From Bowdeniella nasicola (lineage in GTDB: Bacteria > Actinomycetota > Actinomycetes > Actinomycetales > Actinomycetaceae): a DNA stretch of 64,000 bases. Positions 19,205 to 27,146 of this stretch are shown piece by piece. Positions within the stretch are counted from its first letter, which is position 1. Every line of letters begins with the position of its first letter. A model generated the notes under the pieces. The model was not told the origin of the DNA, did not search any database, and was given only the letters and a program-made list of their open reading frames with translations. Position numbers and translations under genes: made by a program. Where the stretch lies: positions 62,001 to 126,000 of the forward strand of contig NZ_FNQV01000007.1 of the NCBI RefSeq assembly GCF_900107735.1, read 5' to 3'.

Positions 19205-20409
19205 GCGACATCATGCTTGTAGCTGCTCGTGAGTTCAAAACGAACATGCTGAAGAAGTCCTCCATCATCGCCATGATCGTGGTGGCGGCCCTTATCGCCG
19301 TCGGTATGTTCGTCGTCAACTACTTCGCAACCAAGGACGACGACGCCCCGGCCTACACCGTCGGGGTTGCATCCGAAGTGCAACAAGTTGGGGATATCCT
19401 CAAGAGCGCCGGAGAACAATCAGGCCAAACGGTTGAGCTCAAAACTCTCGAGCGGGCGGAAGCCGAACAGCAAATCCGCGACGGCGACATCGACGGCTAC
19501 CTCACGGGCAGCCCCGACGACATCGAGTTCCTCGTCGGAGATTCGCCACGGCTTGCATTGAACAGCATGGTCCAGGGCATCGCCGGGCAGCAGACACTAG
19601 CTACCGAGATCGCGAACCTCGGCGGGAATCCCGCTCAGGTGATGCAAAAGGTTGCGCAGTCCACTCCCACCATTACGAGCATCGATGGCACCGACTCGGA
19701 ATCGAAGGGGAAGGCCCTCTTCGTTGCGATGATCGGTCTCTCGCTCGTAATGTTCGCCCTGATTTCTGGTGGTGCGATTCTGTCGATGGGCGTCGTTGAA
19801 GAGAAGACGAGCCGGGTGGTTGAGCTGTTGCTCGCCACGATTCGCCCGTCGCAGCTGCTTGCCGGAAAGGTCATCGGCATTGGAGCCACGATCCTTCTCC
19901 AGTTCCTTACATATATCGGTGTCTTCGCCGCTGTCGGCTACGTGACCGGGATGACGGACATCCTGCCCTCGTCTCCGATCCTGTTTGTCCTGCAGCTGTT
20001 GATGTGGACAATGTTCGGGTTCGTCCTGTACTCGGTGATCTGGGCGGCGCTGGCCTCAACGGTCTCGCGGCAGGAAGATGTTGGCGCGATTACGACGCCG
20101 ATGACGTTCATCATTCTCGGCGGCTTCTACCTGGGAATGTTCCTGGTGCCCAACTCGCCGGATTCGTCCGCGACGTTTGCGTTGTCGCTCGTTCCGTTCT
20201 TCTCGCCATTCATGATGCCCGTCCGTATGGCGTTGGGCGCAGTTCCGATGTGGCAGATCCTCCTTGCGCTTGCGCTCCTCATCGCTGCGATCTTCGTGGT
20301 GCTGTGGCTCGGCGGGAAGATATACCAGCGCGCTGTGTTGCACACCGGCAGCCGGATGTCGCTGAAGGAAGCGTTGACCGGCCGAAACACTGTCCGTCGT
20401 AACGCATAG
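19201..20409 (+). CDS. ABC-2 family permease, NatB-like
   Basis: Membrane subunit of 402 residues. One N-terminal helix (about 20-42) precedes a large extracytoplasmic domain (about 45-170), then five hydrophobic segments: FVAMIGLSLVMFALISGGAI, GVVEEKTSRVVELLLATIRP at the coupling turn, and later helices ending near 380. The EEKTSRVVELL motif is diagnostic of the NatB/CcmB-like ABC-2 group. It overlaps the ATPase gene by 4 bases and is followed by a GC-rich terminator. The pair interrupts the otherwise conserved glmU-tRNA-TetR-mfd neighbourhood order. Confidence 0.92.
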   Translation: MSDIMLVAAREFKTNMLKKSSIIAMIVVAALIAVGMFVVNYFATKDDDAPAYTVGVASEVQQVGDILKSAGEQSGQTVELKTLERAEAEQQIRDGDIDGYLTGSPDDIEFLVGDSPRLALNSMVQGIAGQQTLATEIANLGGNPAQVMQKVAQSTPTITSIDGTDSESKGKALFVAMIGLSLVMFALISGGAILSMGVVEEKTSRVVELLLATIRPSQLLAGKVIGIGATILLQFLTYIGVFAAVGYVTGMTDILPSSPILFVLQLLMWTMFGFVLYSVIWAALASTVSRQEDVGAITTPMTFIILGGFYLGMFLVPNSPDSSATFALSLVPFFSPFMMPVRMALGAVPMWQILLALALLIAAIFVVLWLGGKIYQRAVLHTGSRMSLKEALTGRNTVRRNA

Positions 20410-20436
20410 CCTGAGAGCTCCGCGCTAGGCGGCGAG

Positions 20437-20483
20437 AACGCCCCGCGAACAGACCTACCAGGGTTTGACGCGGGGCGTTTTCT
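20437..20483 (+). terminator. Rho-independent terminator after the ABC operon
   Basis: AACGCCCCGCG (20437-20447) pairs perfectly with CGCGGGGCGTT (20469-20479), followed by TTTCT. It lies 27 bases past the permease stop and before the MarR promoter. Confidence 0.85.
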
Positions 20484-20502
20484 ACATCCCCTCCCGAGGT
20501 CT

Positions 20503-20520
20503 CTTGATATCGAGTAATCT
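20503..20520 (+). promoter_or_regulatory. MarR-type operator overlapping a leaderless -10 box
   Basis: CTTGATATCGAG (20503-20514) is an inverted repeat with one mismatched pair. It abuts TAATCT (20515-20520), which lies seven bases before the GTG of the MarR gene and looks like its -10. Binding of the MarR protein here would block its own promoter, the usual arrangement in the family. The link is inferred from position and symmetry. Confidence 0.5.
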
Positions 20521-20527
20521 CGAAGGC

Positions 20528-21070
20528 GTGAAACCTGCACGTCTCGATGAAGTTGATCGGATCGTCGCTGCCTGGAACAGGGAGCGGCCAGATCTCGATG
20601 TTGCTCCCCTGCAGGTATTTTCGCGAGTCTCCCGTCTCGCCCGGCTCCTGGACCTGGCCCGCAAGGAAGCGTTCGCCCAGCACAAACTGCTTGGCTGGGA
20701 ATTCGATGTCCTATCTGCGCTTCGCCGCGCAGGCGAGCCCTACGAGCTGACGCCAGGAAAGCTCATTGCGAGCACACTCGTCACTTCCGGAACGATGACG
20801 AACCGCATCGACCGAATGGTCGACCACGGGCTCGTCACCCGCCTTGCTGATCCGCAGGATCGCCGGATGGTCCGCGTCAGACTTACCCCCGAAGGCCTGA
20901 GGCGTGTCGATTCCGCAATGGAAACCCTCGTGGAGTCCGAGTACACCGTCTTGGAAACCCTTTCTGCTGCTGATCGGGAGAGCCTGGCCTGCCTCCTGCG
21001 CGAGCTCCTACTTCCCTTCGACGGAAGTGATGAGATCGCGAGCAGCGATTCCACATCGGCGACGGCTTAG
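20528..21070 (+). CDS. MarR-family regulator
   Basis: Winged-helix regulator of 180 residues. The wHTH core runs LLGWEFDVLSALRRAG through TPGKLIASTLVTSGTMTNRIDRMVDHGLVTR and the wing LADPQDRRMVRVRLTPEG; flanking helices make the dimer interface. The GTG at 20528 is chosen because a TAATCT -10 lies seven bases upstream and the preceding in-frame codons run through the ABC terminator. MarR proteins usually respond to small phenolic ligands or oxidants. The nearest possible targets are itself and the ABC pair just upstream; a related palindrome also precedes the small gene at 40644-40796. Confidence 0.9.
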   Translation: MKPARLDEVDRIVAAWNRERPDLDVAPLQVFSRVSRLARLLDLARKEAFAQHKLLGWEFDVLSALRRAGEPYELTPGKLIASTLVTSGTMTNRIDRMVDHGLVTRLADPQDRRMVRVRLTPEGLRRVDSAMETLVESEYTVLETLSAADRESLACLLRELLLPFDGSDEIASSDSTSATA

Positions 21071-21094
21071 TTGTCCACAGTTTGAAGGAAATGG

Positions 21095-21123
21095 TTTCGC
21101 GATTGCGCCCATGTCGCTACTGT
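21095..21123 (+). promoter_or_regulatory. Promoter of the DUF6318 lipoprotein gene
   Basis: TTTCGC (21095-21100), a 17-base spacer and TACTGT (21118-21123), with the ATG seven bases later. This predicts a leaderless transcript. Identified by eye. Confidence 0.4.
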
Positions 21124-21130
21124 GAGCGTC

Positions 21131-21820
21131 ATGACTTTAGTGCCGCGTTCCCTGGCTCGCACCGCTGCATTCGCGCTTGCTTCCGCTCTCGCGCTTTCTG
21201 CTTGCACTAGCCAGAACGAATCTGATCCGCCCGCATCCGGCTCATCAAACACGACGACGGACGCCGCGAGCCCGAGCCCAACCGAGTCCACTCCCGCACC
21301 TGGGCAGTGGACGCTCGATGACCTCACAGTTGGAGCGCAGGTCCCTAAGGAGGACCTCGAGCGCCTGTTCCCTGCGTGGGAAAAACCCACCCCGCCGGCA
21401 ACACTCACCGAGGAAACCGAACAGGGCGCCAAAGACGCTGCCGTCTACTTCGAAGCAATGGCCGAATACGCCGTACAAACTGGGGATGCAGGAATTCTCA
21501 ACGAAATTGATTCTGGTCTTTGTCAGAATTGTGATGACCTCCGCGATCTCGTTCAGAGAAACCAACACTTAAAGTTCTTCCGTTCGCAGCCCACGTATCG
21601 ACCTGTCAGTTTGGCGGCAGACCCCGAGGGCTACGCTCTAGATGAAGTAGGGGTTCGAACTGAAGTAAGAAAGTCCATTGAGTTGGTAGCACCTGGAGGT
21701 GTTATCAAGAATGTAGAAACAGATACCACCGCAGACAGATTTGCCACAGTCGGATTCCAAGAATCACGATGGGTACCGGTCTACTTGAAACTGAGCGAAG
21801 GGCGCTGGGGGGATGAGTAG
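21131..21820 (+). CDS. DUF6318-type lipoprotein
   Basis: Lipid-anchored extracytoplasmic protein of 229 residues. ATG 21131 gives a type II signal peptide with lipobox LSAC (Cys 25), then a Ser/Thr/Pro linker (about 26-60) and a compact domain containing AAVYFEAMAEYAVQTGD, a CQNCDDL cysteine pair and a C-terminal beta-rich half. This layout matches the DUF6318 family of actinobacterial lipoproteins, of unknown function. The start of the following gene lies inside its stop region, so the two are translated together. From about 21,480 onward the codons become clearly more AT-rich than the surroundings. Confidence 0.8.
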   Translation: MTLVPRSLARTAAFALASALALSACTSQNESDPPASGSSNTTTDAASPSPTESTPAPGQWTLDDLTVGAQVPKEDLERLFPAWEKPTPPATLTEETEQGAKDAAVYFEAMAEYAVQTGDAGILNEIDSGLCQNCDDLRDLVQRNQHLKFFRSQPTYRPVSLAADPEGYALDEVGVRTEVRKSIELVAPGGVIKNVETDTTADRFATVGFQESRWVPVYLKLSEGRWGDE

Positions 21821-22718
21821 GACCGCATTGTTGGTAGCAACTCTGGTAACTACCCTCTGGCTTCCAGTGGCTCCCCAAGATGGCAAGAAAAACCACGGTT
21901 GCACTCTGATTTCAGATATGTCGGAGTGCCATCTCTCAATCACATCCCAGACCGCTGGTGATACCAAAGTTCGAGCGGCAATAGGAAAGAGACCAAGAGT
22001 CAAAGATAAGTCTAAAGGGTCGGCCATTGCACCAAGCTCCCGCGAGAATCAGCTGACGATCATTCCTGCAAAGTCGTGGATAGCGATCTGTCCAGACCCG
22101 CAGGATCCAACGCTGGAGGTCGAATGCTCCACGCTCCCTCCTGAGGCGGCCGCACCGGTGCGGATTGCGGCGCGACCGGTGGGGCAGGCAGCGGCGCCTC
22201 CGCGACCGTTGTCGATTGAGGAGTTTAAGGACTTCCCGGTGGCCAAGGGCGAGCTACTCATCCAGCCCGATCAGGGCCGCCACACCGTGAACATGCCGGT
22301 CATTGTCGCCACCACCGCACGTCAACACGTCGTATCCGGAGACCTGCTCGGCTTCGCATTCCATGTCCGCTTCACACCCGTCTCTCATACCTTCACTTAT
22401 GACGATGGCAGTCCCCCGTATGTCACGGGGGATCCGAATACTCCGTATCCGAACCAGAGGTTTTGGCATGAGTGGTGGACGATCGGGGATAAGACGATCT
22501 CGGTGACCACCACGTGGTCGGGTGCCTACCAAGTGGCAGGCTCGGCGTGGGTTGAAGTGCCCGGCACCCTTGAGACCACGGTTTCTTCCGAACCGCAGCG
22601 TGTGGATGAGTACCATATTTTGCTCACCGATCCCGATAAAGCCACCGGCGGCAAACACCACGACACCGACTACGACTGGCTCAAAGGCACCCCACTAGAC
22701 CCACACAATCAGCCCTAG
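21813..22718 (+). CDS. Secreted protein of unknown function, partner of the DUF6318 lipoprotein
   Basis: Protein of 301 residues. ATG 21813 overlaps the upstream TAG by 8 bases and has a run of six G directly before it. A short hydrophobic N terminus (ALLVATLVTTLWLPVA) suggests Sec export. The middle is a Pro/Ala-rich linker with two cysteines (ICPDP, VECSTLPP). The C-terminal half is beta-rich and Trp/Tyr/Thr-rich (FTYDDGSPPY, FWHEWWTIGDKTISVTTTWSG), resembling a PKD/Ig-like fold; this is a visual impression only. The first ~270 bases are AT-rich, the rest normal. Its stop overlaps the stop of the convergent ABC-F gene in CTAG. Confidence 0.72.
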   Translation: MSRTALLVATLVTTLWLPVAPQDGKKNHGCTLISDMSECHLSITSQTAGDTKVRAAIGKRPRVKDKSKGSAIAPSSRENQLTIIPAKSWIAICPDPQDPTLEVECSTLPPEAAAPVRIAARPVGQAAAPPRPLSIEEFKDFPVAKGELLIQPDQGRHTVNMPVIVATTARQHVVSGDLLGFAFHVRFTPVSHTFTYDDGSPPYVTGDPNTPYPNQRFWHEWWTIGDKTISVTTTWSGAYQVAGSAWVEVPGTLETTVSSEPQRVDEYHILLTDPDKATGGKHHDTDYDWLKGTPLDPHNQP

Positions 22719-24526
22719 CCAATCTCCTCGGTGAGTTCGAGCCAGCGATCTTCGAGCTCGGCAGTCTCGGCATCGAATGCGTTCAGGCGTCGCGTCAAGA
22801 CCTGCAAGCCTTCGTAATCGCTTTGATCGTGTTCCGCCATTTCCTGGTGGACGCGCTCCACCTCGGTGCCAATCTTGGCAAGACGACGCTCGATTGAGGC
22901 AACCTCCTTTTGCGCTGCGTGGATCGCGGCGCCCGAGAGCGTCGTCGCAGCTGGGATGGAGCCGGCGCTCGGGCTAGCTGGGGATGCGGGGGCGCTGGCT
23001 CCGCCGCGCTGCTCGGCGCTACGGAGGCGAAGGTACTCCTCGACGCCGCCGGGCAGGTGGCGCAGGCGTCCGTCGAGAATCGCGTACTGCTGATCCGTCA
23101 CGCGCTCCATCAGGTAGCGGTCGTGGGAGACGACGAGGAGCGTGCCCGGCCAGGAGTCCAGGAGGTCTTCCAGGGCCGCGAGCATATCGGCGTCGACATC
23201 GTTCGTGGGCTCGTCGAGGATGATGACGTTCGGTTCGGCGAGCAGCAGGAGCAGCAGCTGGAGGCGGCGCTTTTGCCCGCCGGAGAGTTCGCCGACGCGG
23301 GCTGAGAGGTGCTCGCGGGCGAAGCCGAGGCGCTCCAGGAGCTGGGCCGGGGTGAGGTCCTTGCCGTCGACGGTGAAGGACGCCTTGGTGCGGGCGAGGA
23401 CTTCGCGCACGCGGTCGGTGGCGATGGCGGCGAGTTGCGAGAATTGCTGGTCGAGGTGGCCGATGCGTACCGTCGTTCCGGTGCGAATGCGCCCTGCGGT
23501 GGGGCTGAGGCTGCCGGCGATCAGGTTCAGCAGCGTTGTTTTGCCTGAGCCGTTAGCGCCGAGGATGCCGGTGCGCTCCCCCGGTGCGATGTGCCAGGTG
23601 ACGTCGCGCAGCACGGGCGCGGCGGGCTTGGCGTCGAAGCTGAAGGACACGTCGTCGAGGTCGATCACGCGTTTGCCGAGGCGGGAGACGGCCAGGCTCT
23701 TGAGCTCGAGCGGGTTGCGGATGGGTGGGACGTCCTCGATGAGCTGATTGGCGGCGTCGATCCGGAATTTAGGTTTTGAAGTGCGGGCGGGCGCGCCGCG
23801 GCGCAGCCAGGCTAGTTCCTTGCGCAGCAGGTTTTGGCGTTTGGCTTCGGTGGCGGCCTTGATGCGGTCGCGCTCCACGCGCTGCAGCACGTAGGCCGCG
23901 TAGCCACCTTCGAAGGGCTCGACGATGCCGTCGTGCACCTCCCACGTCTCGGTGCAGACTTCGTCGAGGAACCAGCGGTCGTGGGTGATGACCAGCAGCG
24001 CGCCGGCGCCGGTGGGCCAGCGGCGCTTGAGGTGGCCGGCGAGCCAGGCGATGCCTTCGACGTCCAGGTGGTTCGTGGGTTCGTCCAGGGCGAGGACGTC
24101 ATAGTCGCCGACCAGCAGGGCGGCCAGCGCCACGCGGCGGCGCTGACCGCCGGAAAGGTTGGCGACGGGGGCGTCGAAAGCAAGATCCGAGACGAGGCCC
24201 GCGAGGACGTCGCGGATGGCGGGATCGGCGGCCCATTCATGCTCGGGGGCGTCGCCGACGATGGCGGTGCGGACGGTGGCGCCCTCGGGTAGGGGGTCCG
24301 CCTGGGTGAGGTGGCCGACGCGGATGCCGCCGCGCCGGGTGACGCGCCCGCCGTGGGGTTCGAGGGCGCCCGTCAGCATGTTGAGGAGGGAGGATTTGCC
24401 GTCGCCGTTGCGTCCGACGATGCCGATGCGATCGCCTTCTTCGACGCCGAGGGTGACGTCGTTGAAAACGGTGCGGGTCGGGTAATCGAGGTGCAGAGAC
24501 TCGCCGACGATCAAAGGGATAGCCAC
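22715..24526 (-). CDS. ABC-F family ATPase (Uup/EttA-like)
   Basis: Soluble protein of 603 residues with two ABC domains and no membrane helices, so a ribosome-associated translation factor and not a transporter. Domain 1: IVGRNGDGKSSLLNML, LSGGQRRRVALAALLV, VLALDEPTNHLD. Domain 2: ILGANGSGKTTLLNLIAG, LSGGQKRRLQLLLLLL, VIILDEPTNDVD. The linker (about 225-290) is the P-site-tRNA-interaction motif region. A C-terminal coiled coil (about 530-603) follows a Ser/Ala/Pro stretch. Start GTG 24526. It is the last gene of the rsmA-ispE unit. A housekeeping role is more likely than antibiotic resistance, but sequence alone does not decide. Confidence 0.92.
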   Translation of the reverse strand: MAIPLIVGESLHLDYPTRTVFNDVTLGVEEGDRIGIVGRNGDGKSSLLNMLTGALEPHGGRVTRRGGIRVGHLTQADPLPEGATVRTAIVGDAPEHEWAADPAIRDVLAGLVSDLAFDAPVANLSGGQRRRVALAALLVGDYDVLALDEPTNHLDVEGIAWLAGHLKRRWPTGAGALLVITHDRWFLDEVCTETWEVHDGIVEPFEGGYAAYVLQRVERDRIKAATEAKRQNLLRKELAWLRRGAPARTSKPKFRIDAANQLIEDVPPIRNPLELKSLAVSRLGKRVIDLDDVSFSFDAKPAAPVLRDVTWHIAPGERTGILGANGSGKTTLLNLIAGSLSPTAGRIRTGTTVRIGHLDQQFSQLAAIATDRVREVLARTKASFTVDGKDLTPAQLLERLGFAREHLSARVGELSGGQKRRLQLLLLLLAEPNVIILDEPTNDVDADMLAALEDLLDSWPGTLLVVSHDRYLMERVTDQQYAILDGRLRHLPGGVEEYLRLRSAEQRGGASAPASPASPSAGSIPAATTLSGAAIHAAQKEVASIERRLAKIGTEVERVHQEMAEHDQSDYEGLQVLTRRLNAFDAETAELEDRWLELTEEIG

Positions 24527-24545
24527 GTGAGGCTATGTTACGCGG

Positions 24546-25841
24546 TTACGAGTCCTTATCCGGGGTGATGTTCGCGTCGTCGCTGGCGGTGGCGGTGCTC
24601 GCGTCGTCGTCGGGATCCTCGATCACTCGCAGCAGCGGGCGAACGCCGGGGCGGGAGGAGGGGTGGCGCGAGATGGATTCGTCCAGGTCCTCGCTGGTGG
24701 GCTCATCGAACAGCGTGGGGAGGTCCTCGGTGGGCGGCAGCGGGCCGTCCACGTCGATCGAATCGTCGAAGTCGTAGTCGTCGATTGTGTCGTAGGCATT
24801 CGGATCGTAGGCGTTCGGATCGTAGGCGTTCGCGTCGTCGTCGATTGGATCGTGAACGGTTGGATCGTCGTGGTTCGGGCCGTCGCCGTTCGGATGGTCC
24901 TTGCCGAACGGGGAGTTGGACGCGGCGCGCCGCGAGGTGCGCACGAGCTCGATGCCGGGGACGGGGCCGTAGGCGACGAAGGCGTCGGCGACGTGGGGCC
25001 AGGTGGCGAGGCGTTCGGCGAGGACCTGGCCGCGTTCGAAGGAGTCGACTTGAGCGATGAGGGTCGGCCCGGAGCCGGAGACCATGACCGTGAGCGAGTT
25101 ATTGCAGAAAAACTCGATGACGTGGCGGGCGCCGCGGTGCAGGTTGAGCGCGGGCGTCATGAGGTCGTTGCGGAAGGCGTAGGCGACGAGTGCCGTATCG
25201 CCCTGGGCAAGGGCGTGCAGCAGCGTCGGGGAGACCTCGGGCGCGGCCTGCGGGGTGGGGTTCAGTGCGTCGAATTCGCGGAAAACTGCCGGGGTGGAGA
25301 GGCCGTCGATCATCGTCGCGATGAGATAGCAGTGTTGGCCGCGCGCGAGGACGGGGCTGAGGACTTCGCCGCGGCCGTAGCCGATCGCGGTGCCGCCCAT
25401 GAGGCAGAAGGGCACATCGGAGCCGAGCTCGGCGGCGATATCCATGAGGGCGTGGGGGGCGAGGGGTTTGCGCCACAGCTCGTTGAGGGCGACGAGGGTG
25501 CCGGCTGCGTCCGCGCTGCCGCCGGCCATGCCGCCCGCGACGGGGATGTGCTTGTCGATGCTCAGGTGGACGCCACGCTCGCGTAGGTCGACGTTGGCGC
25601 GCTCGGCGATGAGGCGGGCGGCCTGCACGGCGAGGTTGCGATCGTCGGTGGGTAGGTCCTCCCCCAGGTGGGACATCGTGAGGCTGATGCCGGCCGGAGC
25701 GGCGGACGCGGTGATGGTGTCGTAGACGCCGATGGCTTGGAAGACGGTGGCTAGATCGTGGAAGCCGTCGGGACGCTTGGGACCGACGGCAAGGAACAAA
25801 TTAACCTTGCCGGGGGCGCGCACAGTGACGGACTCTGCCAT
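24546..25841 (-). CDS. ispE: 4-diphosphocytidyl-2-C-methyl-D-erythritol kinase with acidic tail
   Basis: GHMP kinase of the MEP isoprenoid pathway. The enzyme part occupies about residues 1-310: APGKVNLFLAVG, PVAGGMAGGSADAAGTL (ATP loop), PFCLMGGTAIGYGRGE and VSGSGPTLIAQV. Normal length is about 300; this protein has 431 residues. The extra 120 form a low-complexity acidic tail (DPNAYDPNAYDPNAYD repeats, then Asp/Glu/Ser/Pro) encoded partly by three 15-bp direct repeats at 24790-24834. It starts 3 bases after rsmA ends, the conserved rsmA-ispE pair. The tail is probably disordered and dispensable, which is inference. Confidence 0.94.
   Translation of the reverse strand: MAESVTVRAPGKVNLFLAVGPKRPDGFHDLATVFQAIGVYDTITASAAPAGISLTMSHLGEDLPTDDRNLAVQAARLIAERANVDLRERGVHLSIDKHIPVAGGMAGGSADAAGTLVALNELWRKPLAPHALMDIAAELGSDVPFCLMGGTAIGYGRGEVLSPVLARGQHCYLIATMIDGLSTPAVFREFDALNPTPQAAPEVSPTLLHALAQGDTALVAYAFRNDLMTPALNLHRGARHVIEFFCNNSLTVMVSGSGPTLIAQVDSFERGQVLAERLATWPHVADAFVAYGPVPGIELVRTSRRAASNSPFGKDHPNGDGPNHDDPTVHDPIDDDANAYDPNAYDPNAYDTIDDYDFDDSIDVDGPLPPTEDLPTLFDEPTSEDLDESISRHPSSRPGVRPLLRVIEDPDDDASTATASDDANITPDKDS
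24790..24834 (-). repeat. Three 15-bp tandem repeats in the ispE tail
   Basis: Units 24790-24804, 24805-24819 and 24820-24834 (plus-strand consensus TCGTAGGCGTTCGGA) encode the DPNAY repeats. Being a multiple of 3, copy-number slippage would keep the frame. Confidence 0.85.
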
Positions 25842-25844
25842 GGT

Positions 25845-26999
25845 TTACATCGTGCCATCTTCTGGCGCTGCGCTCGCGTCGAGTTCGTTTTTCGCGCGGG
25901 CGATGGCGATGAAATCGGTGATGCGTAGTTGTTCGCCGCGGGTTTTTGGGTCGATTTCGGCGCGAGTCAGGATGGCTTCCGCGGTGGCGGGGCTGCCCGC
26001 CCAGGAGGCGAGCGCGGCGCGCAGGGTTTTGCGGCGTTGGGCGAAGGCCGCGTCGATGACGCGAAAGATCTCCTCGCGCGCGGGCGGGCGCGCGAGTGCG
26101 GGCGCGGGCGCGGGTGCGGGCGCAGGCTGGCTCGAGTTGTATTCCTTTTCGGCCGCCTTGTGCGCTTTGCTGTGGGGTTTGAGGAACCCGTCGGCCGTCG
26201 CGAAAATCGGCACCGGGCCCGAGCCGGTCGTGATGCCGGGGGCAGGCTCATCGGCTGTGATGTCACGGGCAGGCTCGTCGGTCGTGATGCCGGGGGCATG
26301 CTCGTCGGGAATGAGCGGGACGGTGTGGCGGTCGATGCGCACGATGGCGGAGTCGACGTTCGGCACGGGCCAAAAGACGGTGCGGCCGATGGTGCGCGTG
26401 CGGCGGGCGGTGCCGTAGAACTGCGTTTTGACGGAGGGGACGCCGTAGATGCGGGAGCCGGGTTCGGCGGCAATGCGGTCGGCGACTTCGGCTTGGACCA
26501 TGATGACGACGGTTGTCAGGCTCGGCAGGGCCGCGAGCAGCGTCAAGAGGATGGGGACCGCGACGTTATAGGGCAGGTTCGCGACGAGCGCGGTGGGGGT
26601 GAAGGGGCTCGCCGGGGGCTCGGCGCTCGCGAAGGATTCTGGGACGGCGAGGTCGCTCGCGTCGGCGATGGTGAGGGCGTCGCGGCAGGTGACGGCGAAG
26701 TTCGCGGCGGCCTCGGGTGCGAAGGTGGCGATGGTCTCCGGGAGGGCGCCGGCGAGGATCGGGTCGATTTCGACGGCCGAGACGCGGGCCCCGGTTTCTA
26801 GCAGCGCGAGTGTGAGCGAGCCGAGGCCGGGGCCGATTTCTAGGACGTTATCGCCGGGGGCGATGCCCGCGCTCGCGGCAATCGCGCGCACGGTTCCGGC
26901 GTCGTGCACGAAGTTTTGGCCCAGCTGCTTGGTGGGGCGGATGTTCAGGCGCTCGGCAAGGGCGCGGATGTCCGGGGGCGTCAGGAGGCGAACGGTCAC
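25845..26999 (-). CDS. rsmA: 16S rRNA dimethyladenosine transferase with internal insertion
   Basis: KsgA methylates two adjacent adenines in helix 45 of 16S rRNA. Motifs: [31 protein letters not shown] (SAM loop), VSAVEIDP and [16 protein letters not shown] (catalytic NLPY). Typical length is 270-300 residues; here 384. The excess is an insertion in the C-terminal domain (about residues 225-305) made of three 9-residue DEPA-GIT repeats, a linker and a [11 protein letters not shown] stretch, after which the normal helices resume ([12 protein letters not shown]). The start GTG 26999 has TAGGCT six bases upstream (27006-27011) and no good ribosome site, so it may be leaderless. Confidence 0.94.
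   Translation of the reverse strand: MTVRLLTPPDIRALAERLNIRPTKQLGQNFVHDAGTVRAIAASAGIAPGDNVLEIGPGLGSLTLALLETGARVSAVEIDPILAGALPETIATFAPEAAANFAVTCRDALTIADASDLAVPESFASAEPPASPFTPTALVANLPYNVAVPILLTLLAALPSLTTVVIMVQAEVADRIAAEPGSRIYGVPSVKTQFYGTARRTRTIGRTVFWPVPNVDSAIVRIDRHTVPLIPDEHAPGITTDEPARDITADEPAPGITTGSGPVPIFATADGFLKPHSKAHKAAEKEYNSSQPAPAPAPAPALARPPAREEIFRVIDAAFAQRRKTLRAALASWAGSPATAEAILTRAEIDPKTRGEQLRITDFIAIARAKNELDASAAPEDGTM
26227..26307 (-). repeat. Three 27-bp tandem repeats inside rsmA
   Basis: Units 26227-26253, 26254-26280 and 26281-26307 differ by a few bases and encode 9-residue repeats of the type DEPA(P/R)(G/D)IT(T/A). They preserve the frame and account for part of the RsmA insertion. Confidence 0.85.
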
Positions 27000-27064
27000 G
27001 CCTTCAGCCTAGCGGGCGAACCGGGGCTCGCTGCCATGCGGCTGACCGCTTGCTAGATACGACT

Positions 27065-27103
27065 CACCGGCCGGACAGAACGGATGGATCTGTCCGGCCG
27101 GTG
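27065..27103 (-). terminator. 14-bp hairpin terminator after rpf
   Basis: CACCGGCCGGACAG (27065-27078) is perfectly complementary to CTGTCCGGCCGGTG (27090-27103) with an 11-base loop, 43 bases beyond the rpf stop on the minus strand. It separates rpf from the rsmA unit. No T-run. Confidence 0.8.
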
Positions 27104-27146
27104 CGGCGCTGGTTGTGCTGAGGTGGAGGGTCAGCGCAGGCAGGGT

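Noticed and set aside
24790-26307. CRISPR-like spaced repeats
   Set aside because: The repeats are short in-frame coding tandem units in ispE and rsmA with no spacers. No cas genes and no CRISPR array were found anywhere in the window.
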